A DNA stretch of 64,000 nt from positions 2,170,001 through 2,234,000 of the forward strand of contig CAWFXD010000001.1 in NCBI GenBank assembly GCA_963819695.1. Direction: 5' to 3'. Numbering within the stretch: position 1 is the first letter of the stretch; the number at the start of each line of letters is the position of its first letter. Below, in pieces: positions 52,413-62,154 of this stretch. Under the pieces are notes generated by a model. That model saw nothing but the letters and a program-made list of their open reading frames with translations, did not search any database and had not been told where the DNA came from. This DNA comes from DASZIT01 sp963819695. Its GTDB lineage: Bacteria > Actinomycetota > Acidimicrobiia > Acidimicrobiales > RAAP-2. Both the position numbers and the translations under genes were made by a program.

Positions 52413-54030
52413 TCAGCGGTCGGCGGCCGCCGGAACCGTCGCCGGGACAACCGCCGGTGCCACCGCCGGCGCCAGGGCCTCCAGCTCACCGTCGCGGGGA
52501 CCCGCCAGCGGGCGCCACATCCCATCGCTCCCCGGCCACGGGCCGAACACCATGGTCGGCCGCCCGTCCGGCTCCCAGGCCGGCCAATCCCCGACGGTGG
52601 CGTTCGACGGCGCACCCGATCGGGCGAAGGCGGCCCACGAGCTTCGCATCCCTTCCGAGAGCCGGAATGCACCCTCTCCCCCACCGGAGAACAGTTGCAC
52701 GTTCGGGTTTCGGACCGTACCGAAGACGAACGGCATCTCCAGCCCGTGGCACGAGCCCAGCATTCCTCCCAGCGCCGGCGTTTGCCAGGTGAACAGGTAC
52801 AGGTAGGTTCCGACCCCCGGATTGGTGGCCGAGGCATGGACATCGGCCAACCGGACCGACGGCAGACGGAAGATGACATCGCTGGCAATCGCCGACCAAA
52901 GGTCAGGAGGCTGTACCGACTCCCCCCGACCGGCCCGGATGTCCCGGTAGGCGGCGACCACCGTCGACGCCTGCTCCGGGCTCAGCGTCGCCCGCTCCAC
53001 CCACCGGACCAGGCCGTCCTCGTCGAGATTGCTGATCTCGGGAACCCCGACCGCGAAGAAGGCGGCCTCGTCGCGGTTGGTTCCCACCATCAACGGGACG
53101 TCGGCGACCGCGCCGGCGGCGATCTCGGTCTCCGGCGCGGCTGACCAGCAAGCCCCCGTCGACGGTGGGGAGGAGCGGCAGCGGCAGCCCATCTCCGACC
53201 CGGAGGGTCGCGCTCAACTCCCCCACCGCCCGCACCAGGTCGTCGGCGGACACCCCCGCCAGCGCTTGGCGGGTCATCGGGACGCCGAGCAGCCCAGCCA
53301 GGCCCTCCGCCCGGGCGGCAGCCTGGTCGACGCCGTGGGTGTAGGGAGGACCGCTTTCGACGATGGCCCGGTGGAACAGGCCCTTGGCCGCCGGAACCCC
53401 GAGCAGCGCCGACACGCTCATTCCCCCGGCCGACTCACCGAAGATGGTGACGTTCCCCGGATCGCCACCGAAGCCGGCAATGTGGTCGCGCACCCAAGCC
53501 AACGCCGCCACCTGGTCGGCCAGGCCCCAATTGCCGGATCCCGACCACGACCCACCGCCCAACCATTCCGATCCCGGGTCATCCAGGGCCGGATGGGCCA
53601 GGAATCCCAACGCCCCCAACCGGTAGTTGATGGTTACCACCACCACGTCACCGTGGCGAGCCAACATCCCTCCCCGGTAGAGGGCGCCCGACCCCGACCC
53701 GGTGGTGAAGCCGCCGCCGTGGATCCACACCATCACCGGCCGACGGGCGGTGTCGATCCCCGGGGTCCACACGTTGAGATACAGGCAGTCCTCCGAATGC
53801 TCCTCCACCTCCCCGGCGATGGACATCCCGGCAATCGCCGCCGCCTGCGGGGCGCTCGGCGAGAAGGTCTCGCACTCCCGGATCCCCGTCCACGGATCCG
53901 GTGCTACCGGAGGTCGCCATCGGCGCCGGCCGATCGGGGGCGCCGCGTAGGGGATGCCGGAGAAGGACCAGACGCCGTTCCGGGCCGCGCCCCGGAGCCG
54001 ACCGCTTCGGACCTCGACGATGCCGTCCAT
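52413..54030 (-). CDS. type B carboxylesterase, frameshifted as read
   Basis: Alpha/beta-hydrolase of the cholinesterase/type B family. N-terminal half from ATG 54030 (behind AGGAAGAG) has WSFSGIPYAAPPIG, the oxyanion WIHGGGF and GESAGGMSV with Ser200. The frame changes near 53143 (LLVS to APETEIAAG) into the second half with TNRDEAAFF (acid residue) and GSCHGLEMPFVFG (His). Joined length about 538 aa. One base in a G/C stretch accounts for the shift. A cytosolic esterase with unknown ester substrate; no signal peptide. Confidence 0.8.
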
Positions 54031-54140
54031 GACTCTTCCTCCGAATTCCGCTCGCCACCTGGACTTCAACCTACAGGCTGCCCGTCGCGAGTGGCTTGGA
54101 TCCCGGGACGCCGGGAACTACTGTTTCTGAAGTGGCTGAT

Positions 54141-55466
54141 GTGAGTATCGGACAATCGGCCGGTACGAAGCACGCGCCACCGGGGCGCTGGTTCCGTAGA
54201 CGGCGCTTCGGCCGGACCGCGGCATCCACCGCGGTGGTGCTGGCCACCGGGCTGGCTCCCCTGCTTGTCTCCGGGGTCGCGACCGCGGCCCCGGGAACCA
54301 CGACCACCACCGCCTCCGGCCCGGACCAGATCAGCGCCACCCAGGCCCAGCTGTCCACCCTCGAGAATCAGATTGCCCAGCAGCAGAAGACACTCGACCA
54401 GGCGGACGAGAACTACAACCAGGCAGTGGTCAAGCTCACCGCCACCCAGGCGTCGCTGCTGACCACTGCCGAATCGCTCGATGCCTACAAGGCGAAGCTG
54501 GCCGCCGACAAGGCCCGTCTGAGCGTCGATGCCATCAACGCCTACGTCTCCGATTCCTCGTCCGGCCCGATTGCCAATCTGTTCTCGGTTCCCGGCGACA
54601 CCAACGCGACCCGTCACACCTACGAGAAGGTGGCCGCCGACAAGGTCCTCCGCGATGTCAACGCCGTCCAAACCGGTCAGCGGCAGCTCAAGAAGACCCA
54701 GGCGGCATTGCTCGCCGAGCAGCAGGCCGAATCCAGCCAGGTGGCCCAGGAGAGCCAGACCAAGCAGACGGCCACCCTGATCTCCGGACAGGCGCAGGCC
54801 ACCCTCACCCAGGTGCAGGGGACGCTCGCTTCCCAGATCGCCCAGCAAGCTGCCGCCCAGGCCTCGGCGGCGGCCGCGGCCGCGGCCGCGGCCAAGACAC
54901 CCGGTGCCGCCCGGTCAGCCGCCGCCCAGGCCTCGCAGGCGGCCGAGGTGGCCAGTTCGGTGGGATCGGGCTCCGCGGCCGCGTCCGCCGCCAATGACTC
55001 CGCCAACCAGGCCAACCAGTCGGCCGCCTCCGACGGCGCCGGCGGATCCGGTCCGGTGGCCAGCGGCGGTGCGCCCCAGGCGGCCGGACTGGCTGCCGTG
55101 CACGGTGCCATGAAGTACCTCGGGGTTCCCTACCAGTGGGGGGGCGCCAGCAGCTCCGGCCTCGACTGCTCCGGGCTCACCATGCTGGCGTGGGCCCATG
55201 CCGGGGTCTCCATGGACCACTCGGCCGCCGACCAGTACGCCTCCTTCCCCCACGTGAGCCTGTCGTCCCTGGAGCCCGGCGATCTCATCTTCTATGACCT
55301 CGGCGGCAGCGGCGTCGACCACGTGGTGATGTATGTCGGGCCGGTGCTCGATGGCCAGCCCACCCAGTACGGGTCGCTGACCATCATCCAGGCTGCCCAC
55401 GCCGGGACCGTCGTCTCCTTCGACCCCCTCTGGTACACCGGGTTGGTCGGCGCCGCCCGGCCGTAG
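54141..55466 (+). CDS. secreted NlpC/P60 peptidoglycan hydrolase with coiled coil
   Basis: 441 aa from GTG 54141. The basic N-terminus and hydrophobic segment (TAASTAVVLATGLAPLLVSG) form a signal peptide, followed by a long Gln/Ala-rich coiled coil (about residues 55-220), an Ala/Ser-rich linker and an NlpC/P60 domain: PYQWGGASSSGLDCSGLTML (Cys343), VDHVVMYVG and IQAAHAG with the His residues. It resembles RipA-type endopeptidases that cleave peptidoglycan stems. A TTG or earlier start is possible. It is divergent from the esterase. Confidence 0.88.
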   Translation: MSIGQSAGTKHAPPGRWFRRRRFGRTAASTAVVLATGLAPLLVSGVATAAPGTTTTTASGPDQISATQAQLSTLENQIAQQQKTLDQADENYNQAVVKLTATQASLLTTAESLDAYKAKLAADKARLSVDAINAYVSDSSSGPIANLFSVPGDTNATRHTYEKVAADKVLRDVNAVQTGQRQLKKTQAALLAEQQAESSQVAQESQTKQTATLISGQAQATLTQVQGTLASQIAQQAAAQASAAAAAAAAAKTPGAARSAAAQASQAAEVASSVGSGSAAASAANDSANQANQSAASDGAGGSGPVASGGAPQAAGLAAVHGAMKYLGVPYQWGGASSSGLDCSGLTMLAWAHAGVSMDHSAADQYASFPHVSLSSLEPGDLIFYDLGGSGVDHVVMYVGPVLDGQPTQYGSLTIIQAAHAGTVVSFDPLWYTGLVGAARP

Positions 55467-55527
55467 CGTCGCCGTGCCTCACCCGCACCCGGAGCCGGAC
55501 CTCACCCCGCGTTGTAGCATCGACGTC

Positions 55528-56508
55528 GTGAGCTCGGACGCCCCCGACAGGTCAGGCACCTCTGAGCGGACGTCGTCTCGAAGGCGATCCATCGAAGCCG
55601 AGCTGGTGCACCGAACCGAACCCGGTGGGTCGCCGTCATCCCCGAAGAGCCCCGCCAAGGTGCTGCCGTCCCACCTGCCAGTGGTCGCACCTCGCGAGGA
55701 GAGCCCGGCGCGGCCGGACCCCCGGCGCTCGGATGTCGACGAGTGGGGGCGCTCCGAGCACATCCGGTCGATCACCCGCCGTCTCTACGATCCCCTCTAC
55801 AAGTACTGGTTCCGGGTGGAGTGGGACGGTCTCGAGAAGATCCCCACCGACGGCGGGGCGTTGATGGTCGCCAACCATGCCGGCGCCATCCCCTCCGACG
55901 CGCCGGCCATCATGCACGGTATCGAAAAAGAGCTGGGCCGCCCGGTCTACGGGATGGCCGACTACTTTTTCCGTACCGTGCCGGTACTGGGCACCCTGTG
56001 GGCGCGAACCGGCGGTCTTCCTGCCCACCCGGACAACGCCTACCGGCTGTTGCACGACCAGGGGCAACTGGCGCTGGTGTTTCCCGAAGGAACCAAAGGG
56101 CCCTCCAAGACCTACTCGGACCGGTACCGGCTGCGCCGGTTCGGCCGCGGGGGCTTCGTCGAGATCGCCATGCGCTCCGGGGTGCCGGTGATACCCATCG
56201 CCGTAGTCGGTGCCGAGGAGTCGATGCCGATTCTGTTCCGCATGAACGGGCTGGCCAAAACCCTGAACCTGCCCTACTTCCCGGTGACCGCCAACGATTT
56301 CGTCTTCGGCCCGATCCTGGGAAAGGTGGCCTACTTCCCGGTGAAGATGAAATTCCGGGTGCTCGACCCGGTCTACTTCGATGTCGAACCCGGACTCGAG
56401 CGGTACTCGAAGAGCCGGGTCATGGACGAGGCGGAGCAGATCCGGGGCAAGCTGCAGGACACCCTCCACGACATGCTGCGGGAGCGCCGCAGCGTCTGGT
56501 TCGGCTGA
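55528..56508 (+). CDS. lysophospholipid acyltransferase-like protein
   Basis: 326 aa. PlsC/AGPAT motifs: NHAGAIPSDAPAIM (a His...Asp variant), FRTVPVLGTLW and VFPEGTKGPSKTYSDR, with a long Arg/Pro-rich N-terminal lead. The start is uncertain; GTG 55528 is used because sequence before it shows no family features and GTG 55474 has no better signal. A probable acyltransferase of phospholipid or glycolipid synthesis. It overlaps nothing but is two bases from the following epimerase gene, the same partnership (though in reversed order) as Rv0502 and galE2 in Mycobacterium tuberculosis. Confidence 0.8.
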   Translation: MSSDAPDRSGTSERTSSRRRSIEAELVHRTEPGGSPSSPKSPAKVLPSHLPVVAPREESPARPDPRRSDVDEWGRSEHIRSITRRLYDPLYKYWFRVEWDGLEKIPTDGGALMVANHAGAIPSDAPAIMHGIEKELGRPVYGMADYFFRTVPVLGTLWARTGGLPAHPDNAYRLLHDQGQLALVFPEGTKGPSKTYSDRYRLRRFGRGGFVEIAMRSGVPVIPIAVVGAEESMPILFRMNGLAKTLNLPYFPVTANDFVFGPILGKVAYFPVKMKFRVLDPVYFDVEPGLERYSKSRVMDEAEQIRGKLQDTLHDMLRERRSVWFG

Positions 56509-56510
56509 CG

Positions 56511-57557
56511 GTGGGACGCCGGGTACTGATCACCGGTCTGGACACGTTCTGGGGCGGGCGGATGGCCCAGGCGCTCGAGGCCGATCCGAGCGTGGAGATG
56601 ATCCTCGGGCTCGGGACCGGCGAACCCCGGGTCCCGCTCGAACGCACCGAGTTCGTCCGGGCCGACCAGACCTACTCCATCTTGAACCGCATCGTGAGGG
56701 TCACCCAGGTCGACACCATCGTCCACACCTTCCTCAAGACCAACTCGGTGGACATCTCCGGTCGGATGCTGCACGAGATCAACGTCATCGGGACCCTCAA
56801 CCTGCTCGCCGCGGCTGGCGCCCCGGGTTCGTCGGTCCGCCAGGTGGTGGTCAAGTCGTCCACCCACATCTACGGGGCCTCCCAGAAGGACCCGATGTGG
56901 TTCAGTGAGGACGCCCGCCGCAACGCCCCGGTCCGCACCCGGTTGGAGGGATCGCTGATCGAGGTCGAGGCGTTGGTCCGCGACTTCATCGTGGACAACC
57001 CGCACTTGGTCGTTTCCGTCCTCCGGTTTGCCAACGTTCTGGGTACCGACATCGTCACCCCGATCAGCATCGGTCTGCGCCGCCGGCTGCTCCCCTGCAT
57101 CGCCGGATTCGACCCCCTTGTCCAATTCGTCGAGGAGGATGACGTCGTCCGATCGCTGGAGTTCGTCACCCATCACCGGATACCGGGAACCTTCAACGTC
57201 GCCGGTGCCGGCAAACTGCCGTGGAGCGAGGTGGCCTCGATTGCCGGGGCCCGGCTGTTTCCCCTGTCTCCGATCAGCACCCACTCGCTTGCCGCACCAT
57301 TTCGGTGGGTCGGGCTCATCCAGGTCCCCGTCGAGATGGAGTCGGTGATGCGCTTCGGACGGGGGGTGGATACCTCCCGGTTGATCGACGCCGGATTCAA
57401 CTACCGATACACCAGCGCCGGAGCCGTCGAGAGCTTCACCCGGGCTAACAACCTCCGCCGGGCCGTCGGGGGGAACGACCCGACCTACCGCTACGAGCAG
57501 GATGTCGAACAGTTCTTCCGGCACTCCCCCGCCGTGGTGCGAGGCAGCGAGGGCTAG
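56511..57557 (+). CDS. NAD-dependent epimerase/dehydratase
   Basis: 348 aa from GTG 56511. An extended SDR fold: GRRVLITGLDTFWGGRMAQA (nucleotide-binding Gly pattern), IVHTFLKTNSVDISG and STHIYGASQKDP, where a Tyr...Lys pair is not clear (YG without the usual K). Matches the galE2-like enzymes that sit beside acyltransferases in actinobacteria. The sugar substrate is not determined. Stop at 57555-57557; convergent with the next GT2 gene. Confidence 0.75.
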   Translation: MGRRVLITGLDTFWGGRMAQALEADPSVEMILGLGTGEPRVPLERTEFVRADQTYSILNRIVRVTQVDTIVHTFLKTNSVDISGRMLHEINVIGTLNLLAAAGAPGSSVRQVVVKSSTHIYGASQKDPMWFSEDARRNAPVRTRLEGSLIEVEALVRDFIVDNPHLVVSVLRFANVLGTDIVTPISIGLRRRLLPCIAGFDPLVQFVEEDDVVRSLEFVTHHRIPGTFNVAGAGKLPWSEVASIAGARLFPLSPISTHSLAAPFRWVGLIQVPVEMESVMRFGRGVDTSRLIDAGFNYRYTSAGAVESFTRANNLRRAVGGNDPTYRYEQDVEQFFRHSPAVVRGSEG

Positions 57558-57596
57558 GTACTCCGAGGCTGCCGATCGATCCCGAGCGTCCCGGCC

Positions 57597-58418
57597 TCAC
57601 GGTTGGCGCCCGAGGGCGATCCGGAACCAGGTGGTGCCGATCACCCGGGCGTAGTGCAGTCCGAAGATGAGGTTCCCGCCCTTCTTGGACTTCCCCGACG
57701 CCCGCGGGTGCCAGACGGTCGGGCGTTCGGCGAGCCTCCAGCCTCGGTGGGCGGCGGTGATCACCACTTCCGCCGTCTGGTACTGGTCCTGGCGCAGGTA
57801 CGGGATGATGTCACGGAGCAGCTCGCGGCGGAAGGCCCGGAACCCATTGGAGGTGTCGGTCAACCCCTCTCGGGTGATGGCATTGAGGATCCGGGCGTAG
57901 AGCCGGACTCCGGCTTGCCGGAACCGGTCGGTGGTGTGGTCGACGCCCAACCGGCGCGAGGCGATCACGAAGTCGGCGTCGTCGGCTACCAGCGGCTCGA
58001 CCAGATTGTTCAACTCCGCGGGGTCGTTCTGCCCGTCGGCATCGAGGGTGACGACGTAGCGGGCCCCGTGGGCCAGGGCCAACTCGTAGCCGAGCCGGAG
58101 GGCGGCGCCCTGGCCGAGGTTGACCGGCAGCACACAGGTGAACACTCCGGACTCCATCGCCACCTGACGGGTACCGTCACCTCCGCCGTCGACCACCACC
58201 AGGACGGAGACCTCGAGTTCGCCGGCCCGGTCCGGCACTTTCTTCAGCACGTCGCCGAGGTTGGCCTCCTCTTCGTAGGCGGCGATGAGCACCAAGACCG
58301 GCCCGAAGGCGGTGTTCGGGTATCGCCCCTCGAAATCGGAACGGGCACTCTCGAGAACCATCCGCCGAAGCTCGGATTTTCGATTGTCGCCGGAGATGGC
58401 CCGCTCAACGTGGGTCAT
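57597..58418 (-). CDS. GT2 glycosyltransferase (polyprenyl-phosphate-type)
   Basis: 273 aa from ATG 58418. GT-A family 2: FGPVLVLIAAYEEEANLGDV, VVVDGGGDGTRQVA, VTLDADGQNDPAEL (the DxD) and SNGFRAFRRELLRDIIPYLR, like dolichol-phosphate-mannose synthases. No C-terminal membrane helices. It follows the sulfoquinovose-synthase-like gene with nine bases between, so it may use a sugar made by that enzyme, but this is inference from position. Confidence 0.85.
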   Translation of the reverse strand: MTHVERAISGDNRKSELRRMVLESARSDFEGRYPNTAFGPVLVLIAAYEEEANLGDVLKKVPDRAGELEVSVLVVVDGGGDGTRQVAMESGVFTCVLPVNLGQGAALRLGYELALAHGARYVVTLDADGQNDPAELNNLVEPLVADDADFVIASRRLGVDHTTDRFRQAGVRLYARILNAITREGLTDTSNGFRAFRRELLRDIIPYLRQDQYQTAEVVITAAHRGWRLAERPTVWHPRASGKSKKGGNLIFGLHYARVIGTTWFRIALGRQP

Positions 58419-58427
58419 CAAAGGGGT

Positions 58428-59660
58428 CTAGTCCTCAGCTGTCGCGCCGACCGAAGATGCCTCACCGGGAAGGTTCACGGTGACATCGAAGTTCCTGTCG
58501 GTGGAGAGGTGGCTGTTGGTGCTCCTCCACTCGACCCTTGATTGGATCACGGTCGGGTCGACGTTTCCCTTGTGGCGCTCGGCCACATCCAGCATGTTCC
58601 GGATCACCGAGGGCTCGAGCAGGTGGGGAACCAGCCCGAGGTCGAGCAGCTTGGTGTGAGCGGCCCGGTAATAGTGCTCCTCTTGTTCGACCCGGGGGTC
58701 CAGCGTGTGGTCGATGGTGGCCTCTCCCGAGTACTCCCCGGCCACCAGCGTCGCCATCTCGCCGACGGAGAAGGACTCGGTGAACTGGTTGAACACCCGA
58801 TACTCACCGGTTTCGGCCGGGTGGTCGAGGGCCAGCTCGACGCAGGCCAACGTGTCGACGATGTTCAGTACGCCCCGCGTCTGCCCGCCGCTGCCGTAGA
58901 CGGTGAGGGGGTGGCCGGTGACGGCTTGCACGCAGAAGCGGTTGAGCACCGTCCCGAACACGCCGTCGTAATCGAACCGGGTGGCGAGTTCCGGATGGAG
59001 CCCTGTCTCCTCCGTCTGATGGCCGTAGACGATTCCCTGATTGAGATCGGTGGCACTCACTCCCCAGGTTCGACAGGCGAACATGATGTTGTGGCTGTCG
59101 TGCACCTTGGACAGGTGGTAGAAGGAGCCCGGTTGCTTCGGGTAGGGAAGGATGTCGGTCCGGCCCCGGTGGGTGATCTCGATGAATCCCTCTTCGATGT
59201 CGATGTTGGGGGTTCCGTACTCGCCCATGGTCCCCAACTTGACCAGGTGGATGTTCCGGTCCTGCTCGGCAATGGCATACAACAGGTTGAGCGTGCCCAC
59301 GACGTTGTTGACCTGGGTGTAGACGGCGTGCCGGCGATCGATCATCGAATAGGGCGCCGAACGCTGCTCGGCGAAGTGCACCACCGCGTCGGGACGGAAC
59401 GACGCCAGGGTGTTCGAAGCGAACACCGGGTCGGTCAGGTCGCCGATGTAGGTGTCGATCTCCAGGCCGGAAATGTCCTGCCAGCGACGAACCCGCTGGT
59501 GGAGGTCGGCAATCGGGACCAGGCTGCCGACGCCGAGTTCGAGGTCGTAACGACGCCGGGCAAAGTTGTCGACGATGCCGACCTGATGACCCCGCCGGGA
59601 TAGATAGAGGGCCGTCGGCCATCCCAGATAGCCGTCACCTCCCAGGACCAGCACCTTCAC
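58428..59660 (-). CDS. UDP-sulfoquinovose synthase-like epimerase
   Basis: 410 aa from GTG 59660 behind GGAGAA. SQD1/SqdB hallmarks run the length of the protein: VLVLGGDGYLGWPTALYLSR (NAD site), VHFAEQRSAPYSMIDRRHAV, GTMGEYGTPNIDIEEG, YHLSKVHDSHN (Tyr and Lys) and NPRVEQEEHYY-like DPRVEQEEHYY. The enzyme converts UDP-glucose plus sulfite into UDP-sulfoquinovose, used for sulfolipid in plastids and cyanobacteria and for glycans in archaea (Agl3). Here it pairs with a GT2 gene rather than an SqdX/SqdC gene. A C-terminal 40-residue tail is extra. Confidence 0.88.
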   Translation of the reverse strand: MKVLVLGGDGYLGWPTALYLSRRGHQVGIVDNFARRRYDLELGVGSLVPIADLHQRVRRWQDISGLEIDTYIGDLTDPVFASNTLASFRPDAVVHFAEQRSAPYSMIDRRHAVYTQVNNVVGTLNLLYAIAEQDRNIHLVKLGTMGEYGTPNIDIEEGFIEITHRGRTDILPYPKQPGSFYHLSKVHDSHNIMFACRTWGVSATDLNQGIVYGHQTEETGLHPELATRFDYDGVFGTVLNRFCVQAVTGHPLTVYGSGGQTRGVLNIVDTLACVELALDHPAETGEYRVFNQFTESFSVGEMATLVAGEYSGEATIDHTLDPRVEQEEHYYRAAHTKLLDLGLVPHLLEPSVIRNMLDVAERHKGNVDPTVIQSRVEWRSTNSHLSTDRNFDVTVNLPGEASSVGATAED

Positions 59661-59844
59661 GCGTTCGTTCTCCTCAGCGACTCGATTTCACCGCAACTCT
59701 GATTCCCGCCAATCCGGGGAGTGTAACAAATGGACTTTGGCGATTCTAAGGATGACCCTCACCGGCCCGTAGTCCGAGCATAAACGGGCAGGCCTCGTGG
59801 GCGTTCTTGTGGTTTGACCGACACTCTCAGCGTTTTCACAGCTT

Positions 59845-62154
59845 TCAATCCACGCTCACCGGATCGAAGAATCCCTCGACCAGGGGAGGGTCTTCACCCC
59901 CGGTCACCGGGAATTGGCTCAAACGGGAGGGAAAGCTCCCGACGATCAGCCGCAGCCACACGCCGAACGCGACCAGAACCACGATGAACGCCACCGAGAT
60001 GGCCACCGTGCCGAAGGGTGGATGCCATTTTCCCCCGAAGGGGATGAAGGGCCCGCGCAGCCCGACCGTGTACCGGCGCAACGCCTCGAAGAAGATGGCG
60101 AACTCGGCAATGATCAGCACCACAGGGATGACCGTCGCCACCCGGCGGTGCATCCGATCGGTGAGATAGCCGTTGACCACCGCGCCGGCGGCCACCAGGG
60201 GTATGCCCGCGGCCAGGGGCAGCGTGTACCGCCCCTGCCACACGTACCCCAGGTTGTGGGCATTGGCCGCCTCGAAGACGATGGGGATGACGACGGTCAG
60301 CACCAGCAATCCGACCAGCACCACGACGTACGGCCTCCGGCCCAGGAACAGCCCGAGACCCAGCAGCATGAAGACGATGGCGATCCATCCGTAGTACGAC
60401 ACCGACGGGATGGGCACGTCGAGCCACCCGACCACCCCGATCATCTCGCGGACGAAGCCGTCGGAGAATCCGATGCTGTTGGTGATCACGCTGGTGGCCG
60501 ACGCATGCTTCGGCGGTAGATGGCCGGTGGGCAACAGCGCCAGCGGGTCATAGCGAATCAGCCACCATGCGGTGAACGCGCAACTGATCGCCAACACCGC
60601 CGCCCAAATCCTCGCCACCCGGTCTCGGGACAGTTCGGCCAGTTGGCTCCTCCCGGCCAGGACGACCAGGGCGATGGCGATGAGAAACAGCCAGAGCGGC
60701 GACAACCCTCGTACCTGCACGAGTACGGCCGCGGAAATGCCGACCCGCGCCAGCAACCTCCGATCGGCAACCACCGACTGTTCGGCCAGCAGCGCGATCC
60801 CCGAGGTCCACAGGCAGATCGCCGAACTCGCCTCCAAACCGTTGGGGTTGATGGTCCCGGCCATGAACAGCACCATCGGGGTCACCGCCCCGGCCACCCC
60901 CCAGACCAGCAGTCGACGCTTCTTGCAGGCGGCCGCCGATTCCAGCGCCGAGGCCAGGAACAACGCGGACAGCAGGCCGCTGACCAGCCGCATCAGCCAG
61001 ATGCCGGTATTCGACGGCCACAGCAGGCTGGGAAGTCCGACGATGCCGTAATACAACGGTTCGTACCGACCCGCGGTGGTGGCGATGTTGACCTCCCGGG
61101 TCGACGCCCCCGGGGTCGGGGCACAGGAGGCGGGCACGTTGGGATGGGTCGCGTAGCAGCCGGGCAACGCTCCGAGCCCGGCGATGTTCTCGGGAACCCG
61201 CACGGTGATCTCCGACGACGGGCCCTGCTTGGTCGCCCGTTCCGGTGTGCCGTAGAACTCGCCGCGGGCCACCGCGGCCGCTTTGATGGCATGAGCCGGC
61301 TCGTCGGGTGAGGCCATCAGCGGGGTGGCCAGGCTCCAGGCTTCGATCAACAGGAAGAGGAGGGCGAAACTGGTCGTCCAGCGAACGCCCCGGCGCGGAC
61401 GGCGGGAGGGGGCGCTCAGCGACTCGCCGAGGACCGGCTGATACTCCCGGACATCCTCGGTGTCCCTGGCTCCGGCGACGGTGAAGGTCGGCCAGTGGGC
61501 CCGGGCCCAGAACCCCGGCCTCCGGGGTCCGAATGCCGGCTCGAGGTCGGGCTCGAGGTCCGGCTCGAGGTCCGGCTCGAGGTCGGGCTCGAGGTCGGGC
61601 TCGAGGTCCGGCTCGAGGTCGGTCTCCACTTCGGCGCCCGGGTCCGCGCCCATCGGGAGCACGGCGGCAGTCTCGAAGGCGGTGACATCGAAGTCGAGCT
61701 CGGGAGCCGTTGTCGACGCCACCGAGATGATGTCGGGGGTCGGGGCTTGGCCTTCACTCTCCGGGGTGTCGGGACCCTCGGCCCCCGGGGCGGTCTCCAA
61801 CGCCGGAGCCTCCGGTGGCCGGGGCGGAGCGGAGGAGAGGATCCCCAACTCCTGCGCCAACTTGGTGTTCTTCTCGTTCAGGCGCGCCTGGCCAATGGAG
61901 AGCTGGAAGGTGAAGGCGAACAGAAACAGGACGGCGATGAGCAGGATGAGATCCGGAGGGTAGGCGATCCCGACGAACCGGGCGGCCCGGTCCAGCAGGT
62001 GGAACGGCAGAGTGGCGCTCAGGAACACCATGATCAGGCTGACGCCCAACCACAGCATCCCGGTGTGCTCGCTGAGCCGATGCTGGCGGATGGCCCGCAC
62101 CGAGAGGGCCAGAAATCCGATGCTGACCGCCAGTGACAGGGCAAACAGCCTCAT
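59845..62154 (-). CDS. DUF2304-DUF2142 membrane protein with (EPDL) linker
   Basis: 769 aa from ATG 62154. Residues 1 to about 115 are DUF2304-like (FALSLAVSIGFLALSVRAIR, three helices and an NEKNTKLAQELGIL coiled end). A long acidic/Pro linker contains seven copies of EPDL. From about 250, DUF2142-type polytopic domain follows (FALLFLLIEAWSLATPLMAS, PDEPAHAIKAAAVARGEF, many helices up to IVGSFP). DUF2142 proteins resemble GT-C enzymes and sit in polysaccharide loci. DUF2304 and DUF2142 are usually separate. It overlaps the following GT2 gene as ATGA. Confidence 0.8.
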   Translation of the reverse strand: MRLFALSLAVSIGFLALSVRAIRQHRLSEHTGMLWLGVSLIMVFLSATLPFHLLDRAARFVGIAYPPDLILLIAVLFLFAFTFQLSIGQARLNEKNTKLAQELGILSSAPPRPPEAPALETAPGAEGPDTPESEGQAPTPDIISVASTTAPELDFDVTAFETAAVLPMGADPGAEVETDLEPDLEPDLEPDLEPDLEPDLEPDLEPAFGPRRPGFWARAHWPTFTVAGARDTEDVREYQPVLGESLSAPSRRPRRGVRWTTSFALLFLLIEAWSLATPLMASPDEPAHAIKAAAVARGEFYGTPERATKQGPSSEITVRVPENIAGLGALPGCYATHPNVPASCAPTPGASTREVNIATTAGRYEPLYYGIVGLPSLLWPSNTGIWLMRLVSGLLSALFLASALESAAACKKRRLLVWGVAGAVTPMVLFMAGTINPNGLEASSAICLWTSGIALLAEQSVVADRRLLARVGISAAVLVQVRGLSPLWLFLIAIALVVLAGRSQLAELSRDRVARIWAAVLAISCAFTAWWLIRYDPLALLPTGHLPPKHASATSVITNSIGFSDGFVREMIGVVGWLDVPIPSVSYYGWIAIVFMLLGLGLFLGRRPYVVVLVGLLVLTVVIPIVFEAANAHNLGYVWQGRYTLPLAAGIPLVAAGAVVNGYLTDRMHRRVATVIPVVLIIAEFAIFFEALRRYTVGLRGPFIPFGGKWHPPFGTVAISVAFIVVLVAFGVWLRLIVGSFPSRLSQFPVTGGEDPPLVEGFFDPVSVD
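61538..61621. repeat. 12-bp tandem repeat, seven copies, encoding EPDL
   Basis: Seven copies of a 12-base unit (GGCTCGAGGTCG with C/G alternation at the end) run without a break in the DUF2304-DUF2142 gene. Each encodes Leu-Glu-Pro-Asp. Length is divisible by three, so gain or loss of units would preserve the frame. Confidence 0.95.
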
